A DNA stretch of 5,772 bases from an uncultured Lachnospiraceae bacterium (GCA_946613735.1 CAMOFS010000117.1:1-5772), one strand, 5' to 3'. Shown: positions 1 through 5,757, counted from the first letter of the stretch. Program-made: numbers and translations. Notes: generated from the sequence alone by a model not told the origin.

Positions 1-54
1 CTCTTTTTCTATCTCTGCGATCCTCTCACGGATCAGTGTAAATCTCTCTTCCAT
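1..54 (-). CDS. 5' end of an unidentified gene (partial, 18 codons)
   Basis: An open frame starts with ATG at 54-52 and runs without a stop off the left edge of the window. It encodes MEERFTLIRERIAEIEKE. An AAAGGG ribosome-binding site (plus-strand cccttt, 60-65) lies 5 nt upstream of the ATG, which is what makes this start credible. The visible peptide is charged and looks helical, with no signal peptide or membrane segment. It follows the three-helix membrane protein gene across a 123-bp gap filled with repeats and is on the same strand, so it may belong to the same transcript. The product cannot be named from 18 residues. Confidence 0.6.
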   Translation of the reverse strand, partial: MEERFTLIRERIAEIEKE

Positions 55-70
55 TTTATCCCTTTCTAAA

Positions 71-97
71 ATATCCTTCGCTTCGCTCAGGATGACA
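71..97 (-). repeat. Intergenic palindromic repeat arm A1 (27 bp)
   Basis: This is a short-form arm with the C:G stem type (ATCCT ... AGGAT). It carries one departure from the family consensus at its outer end (AT instead of AG at 71-72). Read on the minus strand it contains the GCGAAGC core. It faces arm A2 (152-178) in inverted orientation, with a 54-bp spacer between them, in the gap between the three-helix membrane protein gene and the partial gene at the left edge. Confidence 0.9.
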
Positions 98-111
98 AGA
101 AACGCGTTTCA

Positions 112-153
112 TCATTCTGTGCAAGCCCTTTGTCATTCTGTGCAAGCCCTTTG
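112..153. repeat. 21-bp tandem duplication, two exact copies
   Basis: The unit TCATTCTGTGCAAGCCCTTT plus G occurs twice without mismatch, at 112-132 and 133-153. Its first eight bases (TCATTCTG) are also the head of arm A2, which follows at once at 154. The array therefore reads as three successive heads, of which only the last continues into a full repeat arm. This suggests slippage or unequal exchange that used the repeat head. No coding function is apparent. Confidence 0.9.
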
Positions 154-178
154 TCATTCTGAGCGAAGCGAAGAATCT
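152..178 (+). repeat. Intergenic palindromic repeat arm A2 (27 bp)
   Basis: This short-form arm has the T:A stem type (ATTCT ... AGAAT) and an intact GCGAAGC core at 163-169. Its last base is shared with the TGA stop codon (180-178) of the three-helix membrane protein gene, so the repeat begins exactly where the coding sequence ends. It is the inverted partner of arm A1. Confidence 0.92.
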
Positions 179-501
179 CACCCAAATAATATCCCGGCAA
201 AATAAAGCAGCAGCAGCGCTGCCATGGCGACTCCGGGAACAATAACCCCAAGTGCCCTGGTCACCACATCATAGTCAGTCTCTTTGGCGGTGCGCACACC
301 CACAGAAAAAGCAATGATTGCAAATAGCATGGCCATGACTCCCACCACCCCGGGTATCTTTCCAAAATCAATTCCCGAAGCCGATAAAAACATCAGGGTC
401 AGTGCCACCAAAAAACAGATCAGCCCCAACAGGGATGACCATATGGTAGCTGCAGCCACCGGCTTTTTTTTCTCATAGGATCTTCTTCGTCTTCTACTCA
501 T
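178..501 (-). CDS. Small three-helix membrane protein, function unknown
   Basis: This 107-residue protein begins with a strongly basic, cytoplasmic-looking segment (MSRRRRRSYEKKK). Three hydrophobic stretches follow, at about residues 20-40, 50-68 and 83-105, with the polar loop TAKETDYD between the second and third. It has no signal peptidase site and no catalytic motif. I chose the ATG at 501-499 because GGAG (plus-strand ctcc, 511-514) lies 9 nt upstream and the start overlaps the stop of the VanZ-like gene in ATGAGTAG, a common arrangement for translational coupling. A longer frame from 570 has a poor, polar N-terminus inside the VanZ gene. From memory it resembles short membrane proteins annotated DUF6142 in Lachnospiraceae, which I could not check. 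An A8 run encodes the lysines near residues 11-13. No function is proposed. Confidence 0.8.
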   Translation of the reverse strand: MSRRRRRSYEKKKPVAAATIWSSLLGLICFLVALTLMFLSASGIDFGKIPGVVGVMAMLFAIIAFSVGVRTAKETDYDVVTRALGVIVPGVAMAALLLLYFAGILFG

Positions 502-952
502 CGTCGTATTCTCCGTCACGGATGTCCGGATGCATGAAGGCATACACCAGATATCCGATGATCCCGCCAAGGGTGTTAAGTATCACGTCATCTATATCCA
601 TAGATCCCGTCTTGGTCATGAACTGGGAAAACTCCACCGCAATGCTGATGCACATGCACATAGGAATGGTAAAGTGGGGACGCAGCCGCTCCCTCGCAAA
701 AAATGATGGCAAAAAATATCCCAGCGGCATGAATAACAATACGTTTCCCAAAAGATTGGCTGCCACAGCAAAAAGCCCCAGGGAATCAACGTGATTCATA
801 TACCTTCTTATCTCATGAAAAGGAATGACGTTGATATCGCCAACATTCCCGCTGCCCCTTCCCAATGCCTCAGCTGCAAAAAGCAGATAATAGAGAAGGA
901 CGATATATGCAATTGCCAAAACGATTTTAAGAAATAACTTTAACTGCTTCAA
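494..952 (-). CDS. VanZ-like family membrane protein
   Basis: This 152-residue integral membrane protein has four predicted helices, at about residues 5-27, 62-84, 95-112 and 122-140. Family hallmarks are visible: NLLGNVLLFMPLGYFLP (66-82), ExxQ (E107, Q110), and the acidic segment MDIDDVILNTLGGIIGY (118-134) with D119, D121, D122 and N126. VanZ-like proteins are named after the teicoplanin-resistance protein VanZ, but most family members outside van clusters have no demonstrated role, so glycopeptide resistance should not be assumed. The only well-placed start is a TTG at 952-950: an in-frame TAA lies at 970-968, and the next methionine (residue 52) would remove the first helix. The gene overlaps the end of pyrE by 4 bp (TTGA) and the next gene by 8 bp, so it is probably co-translated with both. 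The C-terminus is acidic (DGEYDDE). Confidence 0.88.
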   Translation of the reverse strand: MKQLKLFLKIVLAIAYIVLLYYLLFAAEALGRGSGNVGDINVIPFHEIRRYMNHVDSLGLFAVAANLLGNVLLFMPLGYFLPSFFARERLRPHFTIPMCMCISIAVEFSQFMTKTGSMDIDDVILNTLGGIIGYLVYAFMHPDIRDGEYDDE

Positions 953-1623
953 TTCACACCGTACTCCTTATAGTATGCATCTATCCTGGCTTTTTTCTCG
1001 TCATCTATATAGATCGTGCCCTTGTATGGCTTGTTATACAGGCACTCTACCACCTCTGCCATGGTAACAATTGCAGCAGTCTTCATGCCAAAGGTCTCAG
1101 CTATCTCGGTAAGGGCTGCCTTTTGTCCCGTGCCCCGCTCCATGCGGTCCACAGAGACAATGAGTCCCAAGATGTCCACGTTGCCGCAGGACTTGATGAT
1201 AGGATAAGTCTCACGGATAGAGGTGCCGGCTGTGGTCACATCCTCGATGATGATGACACGGTCTCCATCACCTATGGGTCCTCCCAAAAGTCCACCGCCC
1301 TCGCCGTGATCCTTGACTTCCTTTCTGTCTGCACAATAGCGTACCTCGGCGTCATGATTTTTTGAAAGAGCTATGGTGGTAGTCACAGAAAGAGGTATGC
1401 CCTTGTATGCCGGTCCAAAGAGCACCGTAAAGTCGGTACCAAAGTTGTCCGCTATGGCTTTTGCGTAGAACTCGCCCAGCTTTTCCAGCTGACCACCGGT
1501 ACGGTAGTAGCCTGTGTTAATGAAAAAGGGGGTCTTGCGTCCGCTTTTTGTGGTGAAGTCCCCGAATCTTAGAACCTCACAGTCGATCATGAAATGAATG
1601 AATTCTTCTTTGTACTGTTCCAT
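949..1623 (-). CDS. pyrE: Orotate phosphoribosyltransferase
   Basis: PyrE transfers the phosphoribosyl group of PRPP to orotate, giving orotidine 5'-monophosphate and pyrophosphate. It is a cytoplasmic enzyme and normally a homodimer. The 224-residue length fits the family. The type I PRPP-binding motif is clear at 123-135 (VIIIEDVTTAGTS), preceded by the flexible catalytic loop at about 99-110 (DRKEVKDHGEGG) with R100, K101, K104 and H106. FGPAYKG (69-75) and the N-terminal SGRKTPFFIN segment (27-36) are also typical. The start is ATG with AAGGAG 9 nt upstream (plus-strand ctcctt, 1633-1638). Upstream lies the repeat-filled gap after pyrD; downstream the gene overlaps the VanZ-like gene by 4 bp. 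No truncation or missing key residue is seen. Confidence 0.97.
   Translation of the reverse strand: MEQYKEEFIHFMIDCEVLRFGDFTTKSGRKTPFFINTGYYRTGGQLEKLGEFYAKAIADNFGTDFTVLFGPAYKGIPLSVTTTIALSKNHDAEVRYCADRKEVKDHGEGGGLLGGPIGDGDRVIIIEDVTTAGTSIRETYPIIKSCGNVDILGLIVSVDRMERGTGQKAALTEIAETFGMKTAAIVTMAEVVECLYNKPYKGTIYIDDEKKARIDAYYKEYGVN
964..969 (-). promoter_or_regulatory. Ribosome-binding site deciding the TTG start of the VanZ-like gene
   Basis: AAGGAG lies inside the last codons of pyrE (encoding Lys-Glu of KEYGVN), 11 nt upstream of the TTG at 952-950. It is the only strong ribosome site near this junction and supports TTG as the true start, since no ATG or GTG is available in that frame after the in-frame stop at 970-968. 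Confidence 0.65.
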
Positions 1624-1643
1624 GTTATTATTCTCCTTTTATA

Positions 1644-1670
1644 AGATCCTTCGCTTCGCTCAGGATGACA
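1644..1670 (-). repeat. Intergenic palindromic repeat arm B1 (27 bp)
   Basis: This is a perfect short-form arm with the C:G stem type (ATCCT/AGGAT) and a GCGAAGC core on the minus strand. Its outer end stops only 5 bp from the AAGGAG of pyrE, leaving the ribosome site outside the hairpin. It pairs with arm B2 across a 19-bp spacer (1671-1689). It is identical to the arm upstream of pyrC (5731-5757). Confidence 0.93.
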
Positions 1671-1689
1671 TGGGTGCCTTATCCCCCGC

Positions 1690-1722
1690 TGTCATTCTGA
1701 GGAGCGTAGCGACGAAGAATCT
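1690..1722 (+). repeat. Intergenic palindromic repeat arm B2 (33 bp, long form)
   Basis: This is the long form of the repeat: six extra bases between the shared ends give GAGGAGCGTAGCGACGAAG in the middle. The stem is the T:A type (ATTCT/AGAAT). The core reads GCGTAGC, a change at the loop centre that keeps the GNA loop pattern. The arm ends at 1722, directly against the pyrD stop codon (TAG, 1725-1723). Confidence 0.93.
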
Positions 1723-2628
1723 CTATTTTACTCTTCCAACTATGTCAGCAATACGCTTGATACCCATATCAGAAGCATACCGCTCCATCCCTGCTAAGAT
1801 TTCCTCAGTGACACGCGGATTGGAAAAATTGGCACTGCCTACTGCTACCATACTGGCACCGGCCAGCATAAGCTCAATGGCATCCTCGTAGGACGCCACA
1901 CCCCCCATGCCGATGATGGGGATACTTACCGCCTGCGCCGCCTCATATACCATACGCACCGCTACCGGATGGATGGCAGGTCCGGAAAGTCCTCCTGTAT
2001 GATTGGCCAAAAGGAAGGTCTGCCTTCTGATGTCTATCTTCATTCCGGTAATGGTATTGATAAGTGATATGGCATCTGCTCCTCCCGCTTCTGCTGCCCG
2101 GGCTATGTCCGCGATGCTCGTCACATTGGGAGAAAGCTTCATTATCACAGGCTTTTTTGCACGTGAGGTAATGGCCTTTGTGATCGCCTCCACTCCCTTG
2201 GGGTCAGTGCCAAAGGATATGCCGCCCTCCTTTACATTAGGGCATGAGATGTTGATCTCCATCATGTCTATGTCAGCATCATTAAGCCTCTCTACTACAG
2301 CTAAGTATTCTTCTTCGCTGTGTCCACAGACATTTACGATTATCCTCGTATCATAATTTTTTAAAAAGGGTATGTCCCGCTCCAGGAATACGTCTATGCC
2401 CGGGTTTTGCAGGCCGATGGCATTGAGCATTCCGGAGGGTGTCTCAGCCACACGGGGTGTGGGGTTGCCCTCCCATGGTACTGCTGCTACACCCTTGGTG
2501 GTGACGGCACCCAGGCTGTTTAGGTCCACCAGGCTCTCGTATTCCATACCACTGCCGAAGGTACCGGAGGCAACGGTTATGGGGTTTTTAAATTCTATGC
2601 CACACATGGTGACTTTCATATCTGTCAT
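1723..2628 (-). CDS. pyrD: Dihydroorotate dehydrogenase, class 1B catalytic subunit
   Basis: PyrD oxidises dihydroorotate to orotate on an FMN-containing TIM barrel. In class 1B enzymes the electrons then pass through the PyrK subunit to NAD+. The 301-residue length fits class 1B. Visible motifs are TTKGV (43-47), NAIGLQNPG (69-77), the catalytic loop NISCPN (126-131) with C129 as the expected active-site base, MKLSPN (163-168), GGLSGPA (212-218) and the FMN-phosphate region IGMGGV (239-244). Cysteine as base separates it from class 2 membrane enzymes, which use serine. The ATG overlaps the pyrK stop as ATGA (2628-2625), with GGAGG (plus-strand cctcc, 2639-2643) upstream inside pyrK, so the two subunits are probably made together. 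The gene ends directly against repeat arm B2. It may be labelled pyrDB elsewhere. Confidence 0.97.
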   Translation of the reverse strand: MTDMKVTMCGIEFKNPITVASGTFGSGMEYESLVDLNSLGAVTTKGVAAVPWEGNPTPRVAETPSGMLNAIGLQNPGIDVFLERDIPFLKNYDTRIIVNVCGHSEEEYLAVVERLNDADIDMMEINISCPNVKEGGISFGTDPKGVEAITKAITSRAKKPVIMKLSPNVTSIADIARAAEAGGADAISLINTITGMKIDIRRQTFLLANHTGGLSGPAIHPVAVRMVYEAAQAVSIPIIGMGGVASYEDAIELMLAGASMVAVGSANFSNPRVTEEILAGMERYASDMGIKRIADIVGRVK

Positions 2629-3395
2629 ATACTCACATCCTCCGCCAAAAATACCGGGCCGTCAGTGCAGACACGGGCATTTTTTACATGTGAATGCTCA
2701 TCGGTATGGGTGGTTTTGGTAACGCACCCCAGACACGCCCCTATGCCGCAGGCCATCCTCTCTTCCAGAGAAATATAGGCCGAGATGCCGTGATCCCCGG
2801 CATATTTTTTTATCCCCTTAAGCATGGGCATGGGACCACAGGCGCAGATAACAGCCGGTGATATCCCGGATATCTCCAGCGCATCTATCACAGTACCGTG
2901 TACACCCACGCTTCCATCATCGGAGGCAATAATGACGTCAGCCCCTGTAGCCTCAAATTCAGAACGCAAAAATGTGGTGCTGTCACGGTAACCCAAGACC
3001 ACGGAGCATTCACCCTCAAGCTTTTTTGCCAGGTACAGCATGGGAGGGATACCGATGCCGCCTCCCATTAACACCGCCTTTTTACCGGACAGCTCATCCA
3101 TGGGATAACCGTTGCCAACAGGCCCCGTAACCCTGATGGTCTCGCCGGGCTTATATCCGGAAAGCTCATCAGTACCAGTTTTGGCTCCGGTAATACGATA
3201 CACCATCCTGAGTCCACCATCCGTCACTTCACAGATACTGATGGGGCGGGGAAGCATCTTTGAGGGATCATTGAGATAAACATTCATAAACTGCCCCGGT
3301 ATCACCGGATCATCATGATCCCATTCGACCAAAAGATCCATGATGCCCTCCGCCAGGACTTCGTGTGTGATTATTCTTGTTTCTACATATATCAT
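2625..3395 (-). CDS. pyrK: Dihydroorotate dehydrogenase B, electron-transfer subunit
   Basis: PyrK carries FAD and a [2Fe-2S] cluster and moves electrons from the FMN of PyrD to NAD+, forming the heterotetrameric class 1B enzyme in the cytoplasm. The 256 residues match the family. The N-terminal FAD-binding barrel shows LPRPISI (48-54) and GPVGNGYP (91-98). The nucleotide-binding domain has GGGIGIPPM (111-119) and CGPMPML (186-192). The cluster ligands are C216, C221 and C224 in ERMACGIGACLGC, and C243 in RVCTDGPVF. The 18-residue spacing between the last two cysteines includes a DEHSHV segment and may be lineage-typical. The ATG at 3395 follows the pyrF stop by 9 bp, and its AAGGA ribosome site (plus-strand tcctt, 3402-3406) overlaps that stop codon. 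The gene overlaps pyrD by 4 bp. Confidence 0.96.
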   Translation of the reverse strand: MIYVETRIITHEVLAEGIMDLLVEWDHDDPVIPGQFMNVYLNDPSKMLPRPISICEVTDGGLRMVYRITGAKTGTDELSGYKPGETIRVTGPVGNGYPMDELSGKKAVLMGGGIGIPPMLYLAKKLEGECSVVLGYRDSTTFLRSEFEATGADVIIASDDGSVGVHGTVIDALEISGISPAVICACGPMPMLKGIKKYAGDHGISAYISLEERMACGIGACLGCVTKTTHTDEHSHVKNARVCTDGPVFLAEDVSI

Positions 3396-3404
3396 GATTA
3401 TTCC

Positions 3405-4313
3405 TTATAGTGCGTTCTCACGGATATCCCTTAGCATATCCTCCACCGCTGCCCGGGAGGCATCCGCAAAATTCTCTTCAGAGAACCTGTCCTTGTACTT
3501 GTCATTTTTATATGCTGCTATAATGCCACGTGAAGAATTGACGATGGCTCCCAGACCGTCCTTATTGAAAAAGGGCTTAAGGTCTGCGCCTGTGCCGCCT
3601 TGGGCTCCATAGCCCGGTACCAGGATGTAGGTGTGCGGCATGATATCACGAAGCCGCTTTCCCATCTCGGGGTAAGTGGCACCCACCACAGCTCCCACAT
3701 TTGAGTAATCGCCCTCCATGGTATCGGCTCCCCATTTTTCCACCATCCGGCCCACATATTCATAGAGCGGCTTGCCCGTGGATTCCAAGATCTGATCCTG
3801 GAACTCACCGCTTGAAGGGTTTGAGGTCTTGACCAATACAAAGATGCCCCTGTCATTTGACTTGCACACATCCACAAAGGGACTTATGCCATCTGTACCA
3901 AGGTAAGGGTTGACCGTTGCAAAATCCTCGTCAAATGGCGCCACGCCCTCGACTGTACCAAGGTGTGCCGTGGCATAGGCAGCTGAGGTGGAGCCTATAT
4001 CACCGCGCTTTACGTCACCTATAACGATAAGTCCCTTGCTGCGACAGTAATCCACCGTCTTTTTAAATGCTATCAGTCCGGGGATGCCAAACTGCTCATA
4101 CATGGCTATCTGGGGCTTTACCGCAGGGATAAGATCACAGGTGGCATCCACTATGGACTTATTGAAGGAAAAAATAGCTTCTCCTATGGCCTCAAAACTG
4201 TCCGCTCCCTCCTTAGGTAAAAGCTGGGAAGGCAGCATGGCCAGTGTGGGGTCCAGTCCCACCACTATGGGGGCGTTCTTTTTTTGTATTTGGTCTATTA
4301 GTTTTTTTATCAT
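3405..4313 (-). CDS. pyrF: Orotidine 5'-phosphate decarboxylase (long, subfamily 2 type)
   Basis: PyrF decarboxylates OMP to UMP, the last step of the pathway. It is a cytoplasmic TIM-barrel dimer. The 302-residue length and the motif style fit the longer subfamily 2 rather than the roughly 230-residue E. coli/Bacillus type. The catalytic tetrad region is GDVKRGDIGSTSAAY (99-113), with D100, K102 and D105 in the DxKxxD pattern. Other family segments are VGLDPTLAMLP (18-28), AVKPQIAMYE (64-73), NPYLGTDGI (135-143), the phosphate-gripping VPGYGAQGGTGAD (232-244) and NSSRGI (259-264). The ATG has AAGGAG 6 nt upstream (plus-strand ctcctt, 4320-4325), next to repeat arm C1. The stop is followed by pyrK after 9 bp. 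The sequence appears intact. Confidence 0.97.
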   Translation of the reverse strand: MIKKLIDQIQKKNAPIVVGLDPTLAMLPSQLLPKEGADSFEAIGEAIFSFNKSIVDATCDLIPAVKPQIAMYEQFGIPGLIAFKKTVDYCRSKGLIVIGDVKRGDIGSTSAAYATAHLGTVEGVAPFDEDFATVNPYLGTDGISPFVDVCKSNDRGIFVLVKTSNPSSGEFQDQILESTGKPLYEYVGRMVEKWGADTMEGDYSNVGAVVGATYPEMGKRLRDIMPHTYILVPGYGAQGGTGADLKPFFNKDGLGAIVNSSRGIIAAYKNDKYKDRFSEENFADASRAAVEDMLRDIRENAL

Positions 4314-4326
4314 TTTTCTCTCCTTA

Positions 4327-4359
4327 AGATTCTTCGTCGCTTCGCTCCTCAGAATAACA
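4327..4359 (-). repeat. Intergenic palindromic repeat arm C1 (33 bp, long form)
   Basis: This long-form arm has the T:A stem type (ATTCT/AGAAT) and an intact GCGAAGC core on the minus strand. One head base differs from consensus (AATAACA instead of AATGACA); in the paired fold this turns a G-C pair into a G-U wobble, so pairing is kept. Its outer end lies one base from the AAGGAG of pyrF. It faces arm C2 across only 3 bp (4360-4362). Confidence 0.93.
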
Positions 4360-4362
4360 ACA

Positions 4363-4388
4363 TGTCATCCTGAGCGAATCGAAGGATC
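4363..4388 (+). repeat. Intergenic palindromic repeat arm C2 (26 bp)
   Basis: This short-form arm has the C:G stem type (ATCCT/AGGAT). Its core reads GCGAATC instead of GCGAAGC, the only arm in the window with a broken mini-hairpin core. It ends directly against the pyrC stop codon (TAG, 4391-4389), and the final consensus base is replaced by the start of that codon. It is the inverted partner of arm C1. Confidence 0.92.
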
Positions 4389-5717
4389 CTATTTCTTAAA
4401 TAGTTTTTTAAAAAGGCTCTTTTTTGTCTTCTCCTTCAACTCGTAGGTTACCTTGCCTCCCATGATGGTAGCTGTCACACGTCCGGTGACCTCCCTGCCC
4501 GAATAAGGCATGTTGGTGTTTTTTCCCACAAAATCCTTAGGGTTAATTATATAGCTCTTATCCGGATTAAAAATGGTTATATCCGCCACCTTACCCTCAG
4601 AGATATCCCCGCAGTCAAGGCCCAGTATCTGTGCAGGATTATAGCTCATGCATCGCGCCATGCCCATGGGATCCAAAAAGCCTTTAAGCACAAGCTCCGT
4701 ATGAGTCAGCGAAGCCGCCGTCTCCATGCCCACTATTCCGAATGCTGCCGTAACCATATCCCCTGCCTTATCCTCCGGTGCATGGGGCGCGTGGTCCGTA
4801 GATATCACCGTAAGCACTCCGTCCCGCAAAGCCTCCTTCATGGCATCCCTGTCAAAAGCTGATCGAAGAGGCGGGTTCATCTTGTACTCTGTAGACTTGA
4901 CGTTTGGAATATCCTCATCCGTCAGTGTAAAATGATGGGGGCAGACCTCGCCGGTGACATGCACTCCCATATCCCGCGCCAGCCTCACCATCTCCGCCAC
5001 CTCTGCCGTGGAGCAATGACAAAGGTGAAGTCTCGCCCCTGTCTCCTGTGCCAGAAAAATATCACGGGCCGCTATGTTGTTTTCCACTGCCTTGAGTATC
5101 CCCGGCACTCCAAAGGCTTTTGACTTGTTGCCCTCGTTCATCACACCGCCCCGGACCAGAGTGGCATCCTCGCAGTGAGATAAAACCGTTACGTCATTTT
5201 CCACCGCAAGCTTCATGGCATCATATAAAAGCCCCGAATCCATAACTGATTTGCCGTCCTCGCTGATAGCTACCATTCCCTCAGCCTTCATGCCCGGGAT
5301 GTTGGACAGACGTTTGCCCCCCATACCCTCGGTTATGGCTCCTACCTGCAGGACATTTACCAGGCCGATCTTTTTTGCCTTGTCACGGACATAACGGATC
5401 CCCTCCGGGGAATCCACCGGGGGGATGGTGTTGGGCATAGCCAAAACCGTAGTGTAGCCTCCCCTTGCAGCAGCCCTGCTCTCCGTGGCGATATCGCCCT
5501 TGTTTTTCTGACCCGGATCGCGCAGGTGAACGTGCATATCTATAAAACCCGGAAATACATAGCAGCCGGTGGCATCTATTATGCGGTCAGCTTCGTCTCC
5601 CAGGTCCTCGGCGATTTTTGTTACCGTGCCATTCGTCTCGTCAATGAGCACATCCAAAATGCTGTCGGTATTTGTGGCCGGGTTTATCAGGCGGCCGGAT
5701 TTTATTAGTATACTCAT
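4389..5717 (-). CDS. pyrC: Dihydroorotase, type I
   Basis: PyrC reversibly cyclises N-carbamoyl-L-aspartate to dihydroorotate, the third pathway step. It is an amidohydrolase-fold metalloenzyme in the cytoplasm. Metal and active-site positions are visible: HVHLRDPGQ (62-70) with H62 and H64, SEDG (152-155) with the aspartate typical of type I enzymes in place of a carbamylated lysine, H181 in LSHCED, H234 in HLCHCS, and D308 in STDHAPHAPED. The MPNT (94-97) and CPHHF (259-263) segments also fit. At 442 residues it is slightly long: after the usual end near GKVTY a lysine-rich amphipathic tail (KEKTKKSLFKKLFKK) is added. The ATG has AAGGAG 5 nt upstream (plus-strand ctcctt, 5723-5728). It is the first gene visible here, but the promoter and any pyrB/pyrI neighbour lie outside the window. 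Confidence 0.97.
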   Translation of the reverse strand: MSILIKSGRLINPATNTDSILDVLIDETNGTVTKIAEDLGDEADRIIDATGCYVFPGFIDMHVHLRDPGQKNKGDIATESRAAARGGYTTVLAMPNTIPPVDSPEGIRYVRDKAKKIGLVNVLQVGAITEGMGGKRLSNIPGMKAEGMVAISEDGKSVMDSGLLYDAMKLAVENDVTVLSHCEDATLVRGGVMNEGNKSKAFGVPGILKAVENNIAARDIFLAQETGARLHLCHCSTAEVAEMVRLARDMGVHVTGEVCPHHFTLTDEDIPNVKSTEYKMNPPLRSAFDRDAMKEALRDGVLTVISTDHAPHAPEDKAGDMVTAAFGIVGMETAASLTHTELVLKGFLDPMGMARCMSYNPAQILGLDCGDISEGKVADITIFNPDKSYIINPKDFVGKNTNMPYSGREVTGRVTATIMGGKVTYELKEKTKKSLFKKLFKK

Positions 5718-5730
5718 ATTTTCTCCTTTA

Positions 5731-5757
5731 AGATCCTTCGCTTCGCTCAGGATGACA
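5731..5757 (-). repeat. Intergenic palindromic repeat arm D (27 bp), partner off the window
   Basis: This perfect short-form arm has the C:G stem type and a GCGAAGC core, identical to arm B1. Its outer end is 2 bp from the AAGGAG of pyrC. The remaining 15 bp to the window edge show no partner. By analogy with the other three gaps, an inverted partner would lie just beyond the edge, against the stop codon of the upstream gene. Confidence 0.92.

Noticed and set aside
99..110. Perfect 12-bp palindrome GAAACGCGTTTC
   Set aside because: About one perfect 12-bp palindrome is expected by chance in a window of this size. It lies in a spacer with no promoter-like context, so an operator cannot be claimed.
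71..178. CRISPR array or mobile-element terminal repeats
   Set aside because: The units are inverted, not direct, the spacer is short and non-unique, and no cas or transposase gene is present. The two direct 21-bp copies have no spacer between them.
464..471. A8 run in the small membrane protein gene as a frameshift or phase-variation site
   Set aside because: It simply encodes lysines in the basic N-terminus. The run is modest, and no alternative downstream frame of interest is opened.
502..570. Longer start (ATG at 570) for the small three-helix protein
   Set aside because: It would add 23 residues of polar, low-plausibility sequence read from inside the VanZ-like gene. The internal ATG at 501 has a good GGAG and a natural stop-start overlap.
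1633..1722. Ribosome-site sequestration: CTCCT in long arm B2 (minus strand) pairing with AGGAG of pyrE
   Set aside because: Only five complementary bases are involved and the same arm has a far better partner in arm B1, so the pairing is unlikely to compete.
2003..2722. Long plus-strand open frames opposite pyrD and pyrK
   Set aside because: They are antisense shadows of well-conserved genes. Their translations show no recognisable domain, and no separate ribosome sites or gaps exist for them.
3518..3877. Open frame of about 119 codons on the minus strand inside pyrF
   Set aside because: It is out of frame with an intact, motif-complete pyrF, is rich in Trp/Arg/Ser as shadow frames are, and has no ribosome site of its own.
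4326..4389. Repeat hairpins as intrinsic transcription terminators
   Set aside because: None of the hairpins is followed by a U-rich tract in the direction of transcription, and they lie between genes of one pathway that should be co-transcribed.
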